DNA from: VXYL01 sp965199945
GTDB lineage: Bacteria; Pseudomonadota; Gammaproteobacteria; Pseudomonadales; Azotimanducaceae
Direction of reading: 5' to 3'
Assembly: GCA_965199945.1 (NCBI GenBank)
Contig: OZ241354.1
Span: 248,001 to 312,000, forward strand
Length of the DNA: 64,000 nt
Shown: piece after piece, positions 31,457 to 41,079 of the stretch
How the letters are laid out: each line of letters opens with the position of its first letter
Numbering within the stretch: position 1 is the first letter of the stretch
Position numbers and translations under genes: made by a program
Notes under the pieces: generated by a model
What the model was told of the DNA's origin: nothing
Databases searched by the model: none
The model's input: the letters and a program-made list of their open reading frames with translations, nothing else

Positions 31457-33442
31457 ATGACCATCAAACCCATTCGCCGGCTGCTCGTCGCCAATCGCGG
31501 CGAGATCGCCCGGCGCGTCATCCGCAGCGCCCACGAGATGGGCATTTCCACGGCGGCGATCTACGCGGACGGCGATGTCGGCGCTCCCTTCGTGCGCGAT
31601 GCGGACACGGCCATCGCCTTGAACGGAACCACCTCGGCGCAGACCTACCTGAGTCTCGACAAGGTGCTGGACGCCTGCCGTCGCGTCGGCGCGGATGCCG
31701 TGCATCCGGGCTACGGGTTCCTCTCCGAGAACGCGGCCTTCGCCAAGGCGGTGGTGGGCGCGGGAATGCGCTGGGTGGGGCCGTCGCCGGAAGCCATCGA
31801 GCAGATGGGCGACAAGCTGGCGGCGAAGCGCGTGATCATGGAAGCCGAGGTGCCCACGCTGCCGGCCATCGAACTCAAGGCCGGCGAGGATTTCCAAGCC
31901 GCCGCGCAGCAGATCGGCTATCCGGTGCTGGTGAAGGCGTCCGCCGGCGGCGGCGGGCGCGGCATGAGGGTGGTGGAGTCCCCGGACGAGCTCGATGCCG
32001 CCATCACTGGCGCCCGGCGGGAAGCCGGCGCCGCCTTCGGCGACGACACGCTGTTCCTGGAACGTTGGATAACGGCCGCCCGCCACGTGGAGATTCAGAT
32101 CCTCGGCGACACCCACGGCAACGTGGTGCATCTGTTCGAGCGCGAGTGCTCCATCCAACGCCGCCACCAGAAGATCATCGAGGAAGCGCCCTCGCCGGCG
32201 GTCGACCCCGAGCTGCGGGCGGAAATGGGCGCGGCAGCTGTCTCTGCCGCCAAGCGCATCGGCTATGCCAGCGCTGGCACGGTGGAGTTCCTGCTCGACG
32301 GCAACCAATTCTGGTTCCTCGAAGTGAACACCCGCTTGCAAGTGGAACACCCCGTCACCGAAGAGATCACCGGCCTAGACCTGGTGCGCGAGCAACTGCG
32401 CATCGCCGAAGGCGAAGAACTCGGCTACGGGCAGGGCGACCTCGCCATCGACGGCCACGCCATCGAAGCGAGGCTCTACGCCGAAGACCCCACGCGCAAC
32501 TTCCTGCCTTCCCCAGGCGCCATCGAGGTGTGGCGTCCCGCGCCCGGCGGCTTGGCGCGTTTCGATTCCGGCGTGGAATCCGGCAGCGAAGTCTCCGTGG
32601 AGTTCGACCCGATGATCGCCAAGGTCATCGCCCACGCCCCAACCCGCCGGGAAGCCGCGGCGAAGTTGGCCCGCGCCTTGGAGCAGACGGCGCTGCAGGG
32701 TCTGCGCCACAACCGCGACTTCCTCGTCGCCACCCTGCGCGAACCGGCGTTTCTGGCTGGCGACACCACCACGGACTTCATCGAACGCATCGATCCGCCC
32801 CGCCGCCGAGAACTCGACGCCCAATCGCTCTCGGACGCGGTGATCGCCGCCACCATGGCCGCCCAAGCCGCCCACCGCGCCAACGCCCAGGTGCTCGCCG
32901 CCTTCCGCAGCGGCTGGCGCAACTCCATGATGCCCCCGGAACGCACCAAGTTCCGCCACGGCGACGACGAGATCGCCGTCAGCTACCGCTCCCAACGCGA
33001 CGGCACCTTCAAGGTGACCCTCGACGAAGACGAACCGCGCACCGTGGCGGTCTTCGGCGTCGAAGGCGGCCAAGTGGACTTGGAAATCGACGGCCGCCGC
33101 CTGCAACTCGCCATCGCCGGAACGGAAGACCGCTGGCTCGTCCACGGCACGGACTTCGACGTAGACCTCACCGAACTCCCCCGCCTGCCCCTGCCCGGCC
33201 TGCTGGAAATCAAAGGTGGCCTAACCGCCCCCATGCCCGGCAACGTCCTCGCCACCCACGTGCAGCAGGGAGAGGAGGTCCGAGAAGGCCAACTGCTGCT
33301 GATCCTCGAAGCCATGAAGATGCAACACCGCATCGTCGCCCCATTCGACGGCAGCGTGAAGGAACTGCACGTGGGCGAAGGCGATCAGGTGGACAACGGG
33401 GCGCTGCTGGTGATGTTGGAAGAGAGGGGGAACTCCGAGTGA
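31457..33442 (+). CDS. biotin-dependent acyl-CoA carboxylase alpha subunit (biotin carboxylase plus biotin carrier)
   Basis: 661 residues from MTIKPIRRLLVANRGEIARR, with GAGGGAGGAC before the ATG. The biotin carboxylase part shows HPGYGFLSENAAFA and the ATP-grasp glycine loop KASAGGGGRGM, then FLEVNTRLQVEHPVTEE. The C-terminal biotin carrier domain has EAMKMQHRI (Lys near residue 620), the biotinylated site. Length and two-part design match methylcrotonyl-, propionyl- or geranyl-CoA carboxylase alpha chains. No beta subunit is in the window. Its stop overlaps the GTG of a much less GC-rich gene, which looks inserted. Confidence 0.93.
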   Translation: MTIKPIRRLLVANRGEIARRVIRSAHEMGISTAAIYADGDVGAPFVRDADTAIALNGTTSAQTYLSLDKVLDACRRVGADAVHPGYGFLSENAAFAKAVVGAGMRWVGPSPEAIEQMGDKLAAKRVIMEAEVPTLPAIELKAGEDFQAAAQQIGYPVLVKASAGGGGRGMRVVESPDELDAAITGARREAGAAFGDDTLFLERWITAARHVEIQILGDTHGNVVHLFERECSIQRRHQKIIEEAPSPAVDPELRAEMGAAAVSAAKRIGYASAGTVEFLLDGNQFWFLEVNTRLQVEHPVTEEITGLDLVREQLRIAEGEELGYGQGDLAIDGHAIEARLYAEDPTRNFLPSPGAIEVWRPAPGGLARFDSGVESGSEVSVEFDPMIAKVIAHAPTRREAAAKLARALEQTALQGLRHNRDFLVATLREPAFLAGDTTTDFIERIDPPRRRELDAQSLSDAVIAATMAAQAAHRANAQVLAAFRSGWRNSMMPPERTKFRHGDDEIAVSYRSQRDGTFKVTLDEDEPRTVAVFGVEGGQVDLEIDGRRLQLAIAGTEDRWLVHGTDFDVDLTELPRLPLPGLLEIKGGLTAPMPGNVLATHVQQGEEVREGQLLLILEAMKMQHRIVAPFDGSVKELHVGEGDQVDNGALLVMLEERGNSE

Positions 33443-34047
33443 CCGTTCAGTTCCTGTTGTACGACCTGCCGTCGGACCATGAGGTGGAGCAGAACATCGT
33501 CACTGAGTGCGATGTCATTCGGGCCATCATTAGCAACAAGGACCAAGGCAAAAAAGTAAAGGTGATCAGAGCGACGAACAGGGACAGCTTCCTTCGTCGC
33601 ACTACGAACCCAAGACCAAAAGAAGTGAAGTATGTACATCTGTCAGGACACGGAGACGAACAAGGCTTGGGCTTAATTGACGGTACTGTCGAGTGGGTAG
33701 AGGTGGCGAAGAAGATCACCGAAGCTATCAACAGACTCGACTTGAACAAAAGACGAGTCTTGTGCGTCTCGTGTTGCTTTTCACACGAAGCCGTTGAGCA
33801 GATGATCCCACACCTCGGAGGCTACTTCACTGGCGTATACTACTTCAGCGAATCGGAGATAGATTTTTCGACTACTATGACAGTGTGGTCGATGTTCTAC
33901 AAGCAGAAGAATCTACATCTTCTCCATAGCAAGATAGTGCCGCAGATCAACCATTTCTTCGCCACAACAAGCAGTCAAAGACCACTGGAGTTTAAGTCGA
34001 TCTCGCCACCTCCACGGGATCGTCTGCACCGCAGGCGCAGCCGTTAG
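33439..34047 (+). CDS. predicted caspase/CHAT-like cysteine protease
   Basis: 202 residues from a GTG overlapping the carboxylase stop. It has a caspase-like dyad layout: KYVHLSGHGDE (His 71) and, about 40 residues on, RRVLCVSCCFS (Cys 112/113), each at the end of a hydrophobic strand, as in CHAT and caspase-fold peptidases. The spacing is compact. Composition is near 50% G+C by eye, far below its neighbours, which points to recent transfer. An AAA ATPase-nuclease gene starts 15 bp downstream. Such proteases serve as death effectors in several bacterial defence systems. The assignment rests on the two motifs only, so it is moderate; it could also be a non-catalytic relative. Confidence 0.55.
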   Translation: MTVQFLLYDLPSDHEVEQNIVTECDVIRAIISNKDQGKKVKVIRATNRDSFLRRTTNPRPKEVKYVHLSGHGDEQGLGLIDGTVEWVEVAKKITEAINRLDLNKRRVLCVSCCFSHEAVEQMIPHLGGYFTGVYYFSESEIDFSTTMTVWSMFYKQKNLHLLHSKIVPQINHFFATTSSQRPLEFKSISPPPRDRLHRRRSR

Positions 34048-34062
34048 CGCTGCCGGCCGACG

Positions 34063-35664
34063 ATGCGCTTCTTCAGTACCGCCGGGCCCGTGCGCCCAGA
34101 CGAGCACTACGCGATTCCGCCGTTGGATCGCGTAGATCTCCGCGACCTCATGGATCTGATCCGCCGCAAGCAGTACTTCGTGCTGCACGCACCGCGGCAG
34201 ACGGGCAAGACCTCCGCCCTGATCGCGTTGCGCGATTACCTCAACAGCGGCGCAGCGGGTCACTTTCGCTGCGTGAACATCAACGTCGAACCGGCACAAG
34301 TGGCCCGCGACGACGTGGCACGTGGCGTGCGGGCGATTCTCAGTCAGCTCGCGCAGCAGGCGCGGTTTCTCGGCGACCCCTATCCCGAGGAGCATTGGCT
34401 ACGCACCTTCGAGACATCCGGACCGGAGGAGGCCCTCCGTAGCCTGCTCGCGAAGTGGTGCGAAGCCAGCGCGACGCCGCTGGTGCTGCTGGTGGACGAG
34501 ATCGATTCACTGGTGGGCGACACCTTGCTCTCCGTGCTTCGGCAGCTGCGCGCCGGCTACGAGCGGCGGCCCGAGGGCTTTCCGCAGAGTGTGGTCCTGT
34601 GCGGGATTCGGGACATCCGCGACTACCGTATCCGCTCCAGCACCGGCGAGGTGATCGCTGGCGGCAGCCCGTTCAACGTCGCTGCGGAATCGTTGCGGCT
34701 GGGGGACTTCACCGAGGCGGAGACCTACGCCCTGATGGAGCAGCACACTACCGAGACCAAGCAGCCCTTTGAAGAGGTAGCGCTGGCCGAAGTATGGAAG
34801 CAGACCCAAGGACAGCCGTGGCTGGTGAATGCGTTGTGCGAGGAAGCCTGCTTCAAGCGCAAGGAGGGGCGGGACAGAACGCGGCCCATTCGTAGGGCGC
34901 ACATCCACGCCGCCAAGGAAGCGCTGGTGGTGTCGCGGCGCACCCATCTCGATCAACTCTCGCACAAGCTGGAGGAGGAGCGGGTGCGGCGGGTGGTGGT
35001 GCCGATCTTGAGCGGCGGCGCGGCTCGCCATGAAAATCGGGACTTGGAGTACGTTCGGGATCTCGGGCTGGTGGACGCCAGCCAGCCGCCGCGCATCGCG
35101 AATCCCATCTACGCCGAGGTGGTGCCGCGGGAACTCGGCTACGTGGTGCAGAGCGGCTTGGACCAACGGGCCGCGTGGTACGTGGACGCGGCCGGCAGGC
35201 TGGACATGCACAAGCTCCTGCGCGCCTTCTCCACGTTCTACGGCGAGCACGCGGAACACTGGCTCGGGCGGCTCAAGGACTACAGCGAGGCGGGGCCGCA
35301 GCTAATCCTGCAGGCGTACTTGCAGCGCATCGTGAACGGCGGTGGGCGCATCGAGCGCGAGTACGGCATCGGGCGCGGCGCCGTAGACATCCAAGTGCTG
35401 TGGCCAGAGGAGGCAGGGCAGCCTTCGGACCTGTGGACGCGGGTCGTGGTGGAGTGCAAGGCGCTGAGGGAAAGCAGCCGCCAGAGCTTGGAGAGCACCA
35501 TAGAACGCGGTGTTACTCAGACGCTTCGCTACATGGCGCAGTGCGGTGCTGCGGAAGGACACCTGGTGGTGTTCGACCGGCGCGAGGAACCGCGCTATGG
35601 CGATGCCCGCGAGCCAACGACTGTCGAACGGCAAGACGGCAGCGTGGTCGTGTGGCACTTGTAG
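34063..35664 (+). CDS. AAA ATPase with C-terminal PD-(D/E)XK nuclease-like domain
   Basis: 533 residues. Walker A is APRQTGKTSALI (about 43-50), Walker B LLVDEIDSLVG (about 143), sensor-like VVLCGIRDIRDYR. A winged-helix-like middle follows (TQGQPWLVNALCEEAC). The C-terminus reads YGIGRGAVDIQVLW then RVVVECKALRES, a D...E-x-K nuclease core, and QTLRYMAQCGAAEGHLVVFD. This family (AAA-like ATPase plus restriction-like nuclease) is common in genomes with many mobile genes; its function is not established. It lies between the caspase-like gene and the giant subtilisin with gaps of 15 and 4 bases, so one transcript is likely. Confidence 0.75.
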   Translation: MRFFSTAGPVRPDEHYAIPPLDRVDLRDLMDLIRRKQYFVLHAPRQTGKTSALIALRDYLNSGAAGHFRCVNINVEPAQVARDDVARGVRAILSQLAQQARFLGDPYPEEHWLRTFETSGPEEALRSLLAKWCEASATPLVLLVDEIDSLVGDTLLSVLRQLRAGYERRPEGFPQSVVLCGIRDIRDYRIRSSTGEVIAGGSPFNVAAESLRLGDFTEAETYALMEQHTTETKQPFEEVALAEVWKQTQGQPWLVNALCEEACFKRKEGRDRTRPIRRAHIHAAKEALVVSRRTHLDQLSHKLEEERVRRVVVPILSGGAARHENRDLEYVRDLGLVDASQPPRIANPIYAEVVPRELGYVVQSGLDQRAAWYVDAAGRLDMHKLLRAFSTFYGEHAEHWLGRLKDYSEAGPQLILQAYLQRIVNGGGRIEREYGIGRGAVDIQVLWPEEAGQPSDLWTRVVVECKALRESSRQSLESTIERGVTQTLRYMAQCGAAEGHLVVFDRREEPRYGDAREPTTVERQDGSVVVWHL

Positions 35665-35668
35665 CTCG

Positions 35669-38600
35669 ATGAGCAGGGCAGCTCTGCGTGTGCTGGGCGT
35701 GGTCGCCGTGCTCGGCGCGGCTGCCGCCGCGGTTGTCGTGCTCGATAACCGTTCTGCCGTTCCCACGCCCAAGCTCTCGGACGGACTCCCAGGCCTCGAA
35801 GACGCCCGCCTCCAGATTGCCGCGGACAGCCAGCGGGGCGTGCGCGAGGCGACGGTTCAAGCCGCGCCGATCGTTGCCGATTCTCGCTCCGCCTCCGTCG
35901 AGCCGTTTGCCGCCCCGGCGCCAGCGGCGCCAGATGGCTACTCGTTCACCACGGCACCCACGGAACTGTCCATGGCTCCCTACCGGCCAACGTCGAAACG
36001 GGACGCGGCCACGCCGGACCAGGCTCTGGATTGGCTCTTCGGCAATGGCGGCACAGGTGACGCGCCTCTGGCGGCCGTCGCGGATCTGGCGCAGCGGATG
36101 CAACGCGACTGGACGTTTGGCTGGCTGCGCCTCGCCGAAGGGGCCAGAGCACGGGACGTGCGCAACGCCGTCGCGCCGCTTGGAATCGATGTTCTGGCCG
36201 CATCCGGGCCATTGCTGCGCAGCCGCTTGCCGACGGACGACGCCAGCCTCAAGGCCGCCGCAGCGTTGCCGAGCGTGTCGGGTCTCGGCGTGGTACCGCC
36301 GGAGCGCAAGGCGCACGAGTCCCTCCGGGCGGAAATCCATGCTGCGCCGTTGCGCCAGCTCCCCGTTCTGATCACGCTGATGGCGCACGATCGGGACGGT
36401 CGTTGGCGGCGCGCGTTGCAGGCCTATGGCGTCGAAGTCGGGCGTTTCGATGCCGACATCCGCGCCTACGCGGCCAACGTCGATGCCGCCGCCTTTGATG
36501 CCGCTCTGCAAGCCGACTTCGTGCAGGCCGTCGAGCCGATGGAGATGTTTCGGGCCAGCCACGACACCGCGGTTCCGGCCATGGGGGCGGATGCGGTGCG
36601 TTTCCATGAAGATGCGCCGGGCCTCTTCCGAGGAACGACGGGCAGCGCCGTCCCCATCGGCGTGATGGACACCGGCCTCAACATCAACCACTTGGACATC
36701 AGCAGTCATCGTTCGAGCATCTGCGGCGCCAACTTCGTGTCGAATTTTGCGAACGAGCACAGAATGGAAGACGCAGACTTGTGGGTGGATGAGCACGGCC
36801 ACGGCACGCACGTCACGGGCACCGTTGCCGGCAACGGCTTCGCCGAGCCACGGTACGCCGGCATGGCGCCTGGGGTGGCGCATATCCGTTTCGCGAAAGT
36901 TCTAAGTCGAGGCGGCGGGGGGTTCGCCGACGGCGTCCATCGGGGCATGGAATTCCTCGCCAAGGCATCGGCGTGCGGCAGCGAAGCCCAGCCCGCGAAG
37001 CCGCTGGTCGTGAACATGAGCCTCTCGGCTACCAGTCGAATCTGGCACGGTCGAACATCTTCCGAACGCAAGCTGGACGCCGTGGTTTGGGCGCATCGCC
37101 AGCTCTACGTCGTCGCGAACTCGAATGCGAGCATCAGCGGCTTCTCGAACTACGGCGCAGCCAAGAACTCGCTGTCGGTGGGCGCGGTGTACGACAACGG
37201 CGAACTGGCCGGGTTCAGCAGCTGGGGGCCGACGTTCGACGGCCGCCTAGCCCCGCAACTCGTTGCCACCGGCGTGAACGTGTACTCGGCGCGCGGCCAA
37301 GGCAGCCGCGGCAGCTACGACGCATTCAGCGGCACAAGCATGGCGTCGCCTTCCGTCGCTGGCGTCGCGGCGCTCTTGATGGACGCCGTTGCGGACTACC
37401 GCGAGCAGCCGGCGCTGACCCGGGCGCGGCTGATGGCCAGCGCCATCAAGCCGGATGCATGGCTCGATGCCGGCGGCGTCTTCCCCGCCGACAACAGCGA
37501 AGGACCTGGCGTATTGCAGGCGCAGTTCGGCCTCGGCAAAGCGTCGGCGCGCACCAGCGTGCTGCAGCGCAAGCGGGCGGACGGCTGGGAGAACGGCGCC
37601 GCGACCTCGACGCTGAATGGCGGCAGCTACGGCTTCCAGGACATCGTCGTGCCGGAGGGCGCCAGCCGCTTGGACCTCGTCCTGGCGTGGGACGAACCGC
37701 CCGCCGACACGATCGGCAGCACCGTATTGAACGACCTCGATCTCTGGCTGGACAAGGACGCCGATTGCGACACGGCAGCCTGCGGCGAGTACGCATCCAC
37801 TTCTCGCCGCGACAATGTCGAGTGGATCATCGTCCAGAATCCAGCAGCCGGCCGGTACCGGGCGCGCGTGGCGCCAAATCGCGTCTACACCGCCGCCCCT
37901 CGCGCCGGGCTGGCATGGACGGTCATCCGCGGCGCCGCCACGCCGAATCTTCGCGTCGCCGTGGACGGGCAGCGGCGCACGGCCGATCGGCAATACCGCG
38001 TGACGCTCACGCTGTCGGTGGATGCCTACGTGGCGGCTGGCGTGGAGATTTCCGCATACGGCTGCCGCACTGACGACGGCGCCGAATGCACCCCGGACAT
38101 CCAAGTGCTGCCGGCAATGGGGGAGGACGGCGTCGGGCAATCCCCGCCGGAGTCGCGGAACGACGATTACGCAATGGTCGGGGAAGTGGGCGTGGAAGAA
38201 CGGCAGCGAATCGAGTTCGATGTGGGTCTCGGCACCGAACGGGCCGCGCGGCTGTACTTCACGGTCAGCGCCTGGAACGCGAACCCGGCCGTCGCTTCGG
38301 TTGCATTCGCCGCCGCCGACGGTCTCGGCGGGGAACCGCCGGCCCAGGCGTCGTCGCCGGAGAACGACCATTTCGCCGACGCTGCGACACTCGACGGCGC
38401 AACTGGGAGCGTCGAGGCAGACTTGCTGGCCGCCACTTTCGAGGCAGGCGAGCCGGCGACGGAAGTAATCGGCCAGTCCCCTGCGGGCACCGTCTGGTAC
38501 CGGTGGACCGCGCCGGCGCAAGGGGCCGTGAGCTTTGGCACATCAGGAGCGCATGTCGACGTGCTGCAAGGCGACCGGATCGCCGCGTTGACCCGGATTG

Positions 38601-40969
38601 TGTCCAATAGGTGGGGCGTCTCGTTCTTCGCCGACAAGGGCCAGACGTATCGGGTGCGCGTTAGCTGCGGCGTCTACAACGAAGACTGCGCGCCCGCCCA
38701 GACGCTGCGTTGGTCGCAAGGGCCGCGCCCCGACAACGACGACTTCGCCGCCGCCATCGAACTGCCCGGTGCCGAAGGCGAAACTGCCGGAGACAACAGC
38801 GGTGCCACGCTGGAACCAGGAGAACGGTTCGGCGACTTGGCCGCAACGGTGTGGTATCGCTGGACCGCACCCGACGATGGCGATTGGCTGTTCGAAACGG
38901 ATCACACGGCTTCCCCCGTGCTGGTGTTCACTGGCGACCGTGTGGCGGCGCTGCGGCTTGTCTCGGGGTTTCCATGGAGCAGCGCTCAGCTGCGCGTACA
39001 GGCTGGCGTGGAATACCGCATTGCCGTCGCGGCGAGAGACGCCTTCCAGGCGGAGCGAGCATTTGCGCTCAAGTGGAAAGAGTCCGCGCGCAACGCGGCG
39101 AGCGACTTTGCCAACGCCGCCGAGCTCGAAGGCGCAACCGGTTCGGAGCTGATGACGGTTGGCAACGGCGACGTGGAGCCCGGCGAGCCCGAGCAAACCG
39201 GTGTAAGGACGCACTGGCGGGTCTGGACGGCACCGTCGGGCGGCCGATTCACTTGGCGCCTCGACAAGACCAGAGACACCCAGATCAAGGTCGCCGTCTT
39301 CACGCCGGCCGAGACCGTAGACGCCGATGTCACGCCTTCGCTGGCGACCTTGCAACTGCTTGCCAGCACAGGGCCGCGCGTGACCGGCACCGAGCTCGCT
39401 TTCGATGCCGTCGACGGGCAGCGTTACTGGATTTCGGTGGGATACCATACTGGCGACTCCGCGGCGTTCGGATGGAGTCGCTCGGCCACACTCCAATGGG
39501 GAGAGACCCCGGCCAACGACTCTCTAGCGCAAGCAATCACCCTCGACGGCGGCAGCGGTTCGACGACGTTTGCCAATCGGTTTGGCACCCTCGAGCCCGA
39601 CGAGCGCAGCGGCCTTCTCGGCGATTCCTCGCTGTGGTGGACATTCACGCCGGCCAAGGTCGGCTGGCATCGGTTCTGGCTGGACGGCACGACCGCGGCG
39701 ACGCTGGCCGTCTACCGCGCGCGCGGCACTGGATTCGACAGCCTGCAGCTGGTGGCGCGCAGTCACGGCGGTTGGCAGGCGCCGGATGCGGACGATGCGA
39801 TCGCCGTGCGATTCGACGCCGCCGCCGAGCAGCGCTACTTGATACGCGTGGGGCAGCGTGGCGAGCGCGACGACGCCGAAGCGACGCTGAATTGGGGCGA
39901 AACCGACGCCCCGACTTGGCTTCGCTACGCCGGCCGGCTGCGCGCATCGACACTGGGCTTGAGTGCGCCGAGAACCGACGCAGCGCCGGCCCTCGCATTC
40001 GAGGATCGCGGCGGCGCGCTCTACTTGGCCACATCCCAAGGCGTCCACGTCCTCGAGCGCGACGCCGCCAGCGGAACGCTGACGCCGAACGCAGTCGTCG
40101 GAGTAAGGGAACCCCAGGCCCTGCTGTGGGACCGCGGCAGAAGCAAGCTGTACGTGCTCGACGGCTGCGCTTGGCGCCAGTTCGCGCCGGACGACGACTC
40201 TCGGCTGGCGCTTGCGGACGAAGGCGCGCTGGAGATCGTCGATGGCGACCTGCCGTCCTGCGACGTCTACGCCGCGTTCCTGGACTCGGCCGGCGCGTAC
40301 CTGCACTACGGCCATGCGGACGGCATCGAGGTGTATGCCATCGGCGAAACCGGCCTCACGGCCGTGGAGAGCGCCGCAATCGAAGACTTCGAATATGCAG
40401 TCGACAGCGGCGCCGGCGCATGGATCTACGTCACCAACGGCCACACGCTGCAGACCTTCACGCGCAACCAGAACACGGGCGCGCTGACTCAGGCCAGCAC
40501 GGTCGGCTTGCCCGGACGCGCAACCGTCATCGCGACGAACCATGACGACTACGTCGTCGCCCTCGCCGAAGACGGCAGCGCCTATGCCTACGAACTCGCC
40601 GGCGACTTGTTCGTCCTACGGGAACTCAACACGCTCGGCCCCGTGGGCAATCCATCCTGGCGCGATGTGCACGGGGAGTGCGGCTTCATCGCCGCAAGAC
40701 TCGGCGCTGCCGCGTTCGACGCGTTCTGCCGCAATTCGGCGTTCAGCGCAGCCATCCGCGTCGCCGATGGCGCCGCCAGGCTCCGCGCCACGGACTACGT
40801 GGCCAACTGGCAAGCGGATCGCTTCAACAACCACGTGCCACAGTTCAAGAGCGAAGCGCTGGCGGCAAGCCCGGACGGGCGACACGTCTACGTCTACTCC
40901 GAAGGCGACATCCTGATCTTCGAACGCATCGGCAATCGGCCGCCGGTCGAGAGCGAGGGCGCGGACTAG
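35669..40969 (+). CDS. giant secreted subtilisin-like (S8) protease with repeat modules and a beta-propeller-like end
   Basis: 1766 residues. An N-terminal hydrophobic segment (residues 6-25) acts as signal or membrane anchor. The S8 triad is Asp in IGVMDTGLN (about 332), His in EHGHGTHVTGT (about 376) and Ser in SGTSMASPSVAG (about 555). A C-terminal P-domain-like beta region follows. Four repeats of about 125-135 residues then begin with N/D-D-x-F/L-A-x-A-x-x-L-x-G (near 38362, 38731, 39099 and 39511), three containing W-x-W/R-W-T/F-x-P, as in PPC-like modules of secreted proteins. The last 330 residues resemble a lactonase-type beta-propeller. It starts only 4 bp after the AAA gene, but exported proteases usually act outside the cell, so the link may be accidental. 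Confidence 0.85.
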   Translation: MSRAALRVLGVVAVLGAAAAAVVVLDNRSAVPTPKLSDGLPGLEDARLQIAADSQRGVREATVQAAPIVADSRSASVEPFAAPAPAAPDGYSFTTAPTELSMAPYRPTSKRDAATPDQALDWLFGNGGTGDAPLAAVADLAQRMQRDWTFGWLRLAEGARARDVRNAVAPLGIDVLAASGPLLRSRLPTDDASLKAAAALPSVSGLGVVPPERKAHESLRAEIHAAPLRQLPVLITLMAHDRDGRWRRALQAYGVEVGRFDADIRAYAANVDAAAFDAALQADFVQAVEPMEMFRASHDTAVPAMGADAVRFHEDAPGLFRGTTGSAVPIGVMDTGLNINHLDISSHRSSICGANFVSNFANEHRMEDADLWVDEHGHGTHVTGTVAGNGFAEPRYAGMAPGVAHIRFAKVLSRGGGGFADGVHRGMEFLAKASACGSEAQPAKPLVVNMSLSATSRIWHGRTSSERKLDAVVWAHRQLYVVANSNASISGFSNYGAAKNSLSVGAVYDNGELAGFSSWGPTFDGRLAPQLVATGVNVYSARGQGSRGSYDAFSGTSMASPSVAGVAALLMDAVADYREQPALTRARLMASAIKPDAWLDAGGVFPADNSEGPGVLQAQFGLGKASARTSVLQRKRADGWENGAATSTLNGGSYGFQDIVVPEGASRLDLVLAWDEPPADTIGSTVLNDLDLWLDKDADCDTAACGEYASTSRRDNVEWIIVQNPAAGRYRARVAPNRVYTAAPRAGLAWTVIRGAATPNLRVAVDGQRRTADRQYRVTLTLSVDAYVAAGVEISAYGCRTDDGAECTPDIQVLPAMGEDGVGQSPPESRNDDYAMVGEVGVEERQRIEFDVGLGTERAARLYFTVSAWNANPAVASVAFAAADGLGGEPPAQASSPENDHFADAATLDGATGSVEADLLAATFEAGEPATEVIGQSPAGTVWYRWTAPAQGAVSFGTSGAHVDVLQGDRIAALTRIVSNRWGVSFFADKGQTYRVRVSCGVYNEDCAPAQTLRWSQGPRPDNDDFAAAIELPGAEGETAGDNSGATLEPGERFGDLAATVWYRWTAPDDGDWLFETDHTASPVLVFTGDRVAALRLVSGFPWSSAQLRVQAGVEYRIAVAARDAFQAERAFALKWKESARNAASDFANAAELEGATGSELMTVGNGDVEPGEPEQTGVRTHWRVWTAPSGGRFTWRLDKTRDTQIKVAVFTPAETVDADVTPSLATLQLLASTGPRVTGTELAFDAVDGQRYWISVGYHTGDSAAFGWSRSATLQWGETPANDSLAQAITLDGGSGSTTFANRFGTLEPDERSGLLGDSSLWWTFTPAKVGWHRFWLDGTTAATLAVYRARGTGFDSLQLVARSHGGWQAPDADDAIAVRFDAAAEQRYLIRVGQRGERDDAEATLNWGETDAPTWLRYAGRLRASTLGLSAPRTDAAPALAFEDRGGALYLATSQGVHVLERDAASGTLTPNAVVGVREPQALLWDRGRSKLYVLDGCAWRQFAPDDDSRLALADEGALEIVDGDLPSCDVYAAFLDSAGAYLHYGHADGIEVYAIGETGLTAVESAAIEDFEYAVDSGAGAWIYVTNGHTLQTFTRNQNTGALTQASTVGLPGRATVIATNHDDYVVALAEDGSAYAYELAGDLFVLRELNTLGPVGNPSWRDVHGECGFIAARLGAAAFDAFCRNSAFSAAIRVADGAARLRATDYVANWQADRFNNHVPQFKSEALAASPDGRHVYVYSEGDILIFERIGNRPPVESEGAD

Positions 40970-41079
40970 GCCCTTCCGACCGCGGCCGCTTGGCGTTGAA
41001 CGGTTCCGCGGTTTGACGCCCGCGCCATCAACATGGGACGCTCGAAGGCAGTGCAACCAGCAGCCCAGATGGAGCCCAC

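Noticed and set aside
31390..34047. 885-aa plus-strand frame over the carboxylase gene
   Set aside because: Its first ~680 codons are an arginine/proline-rich shadow of the carboxylase in another frame; only the part from the GTG at 33439 is a real gene.
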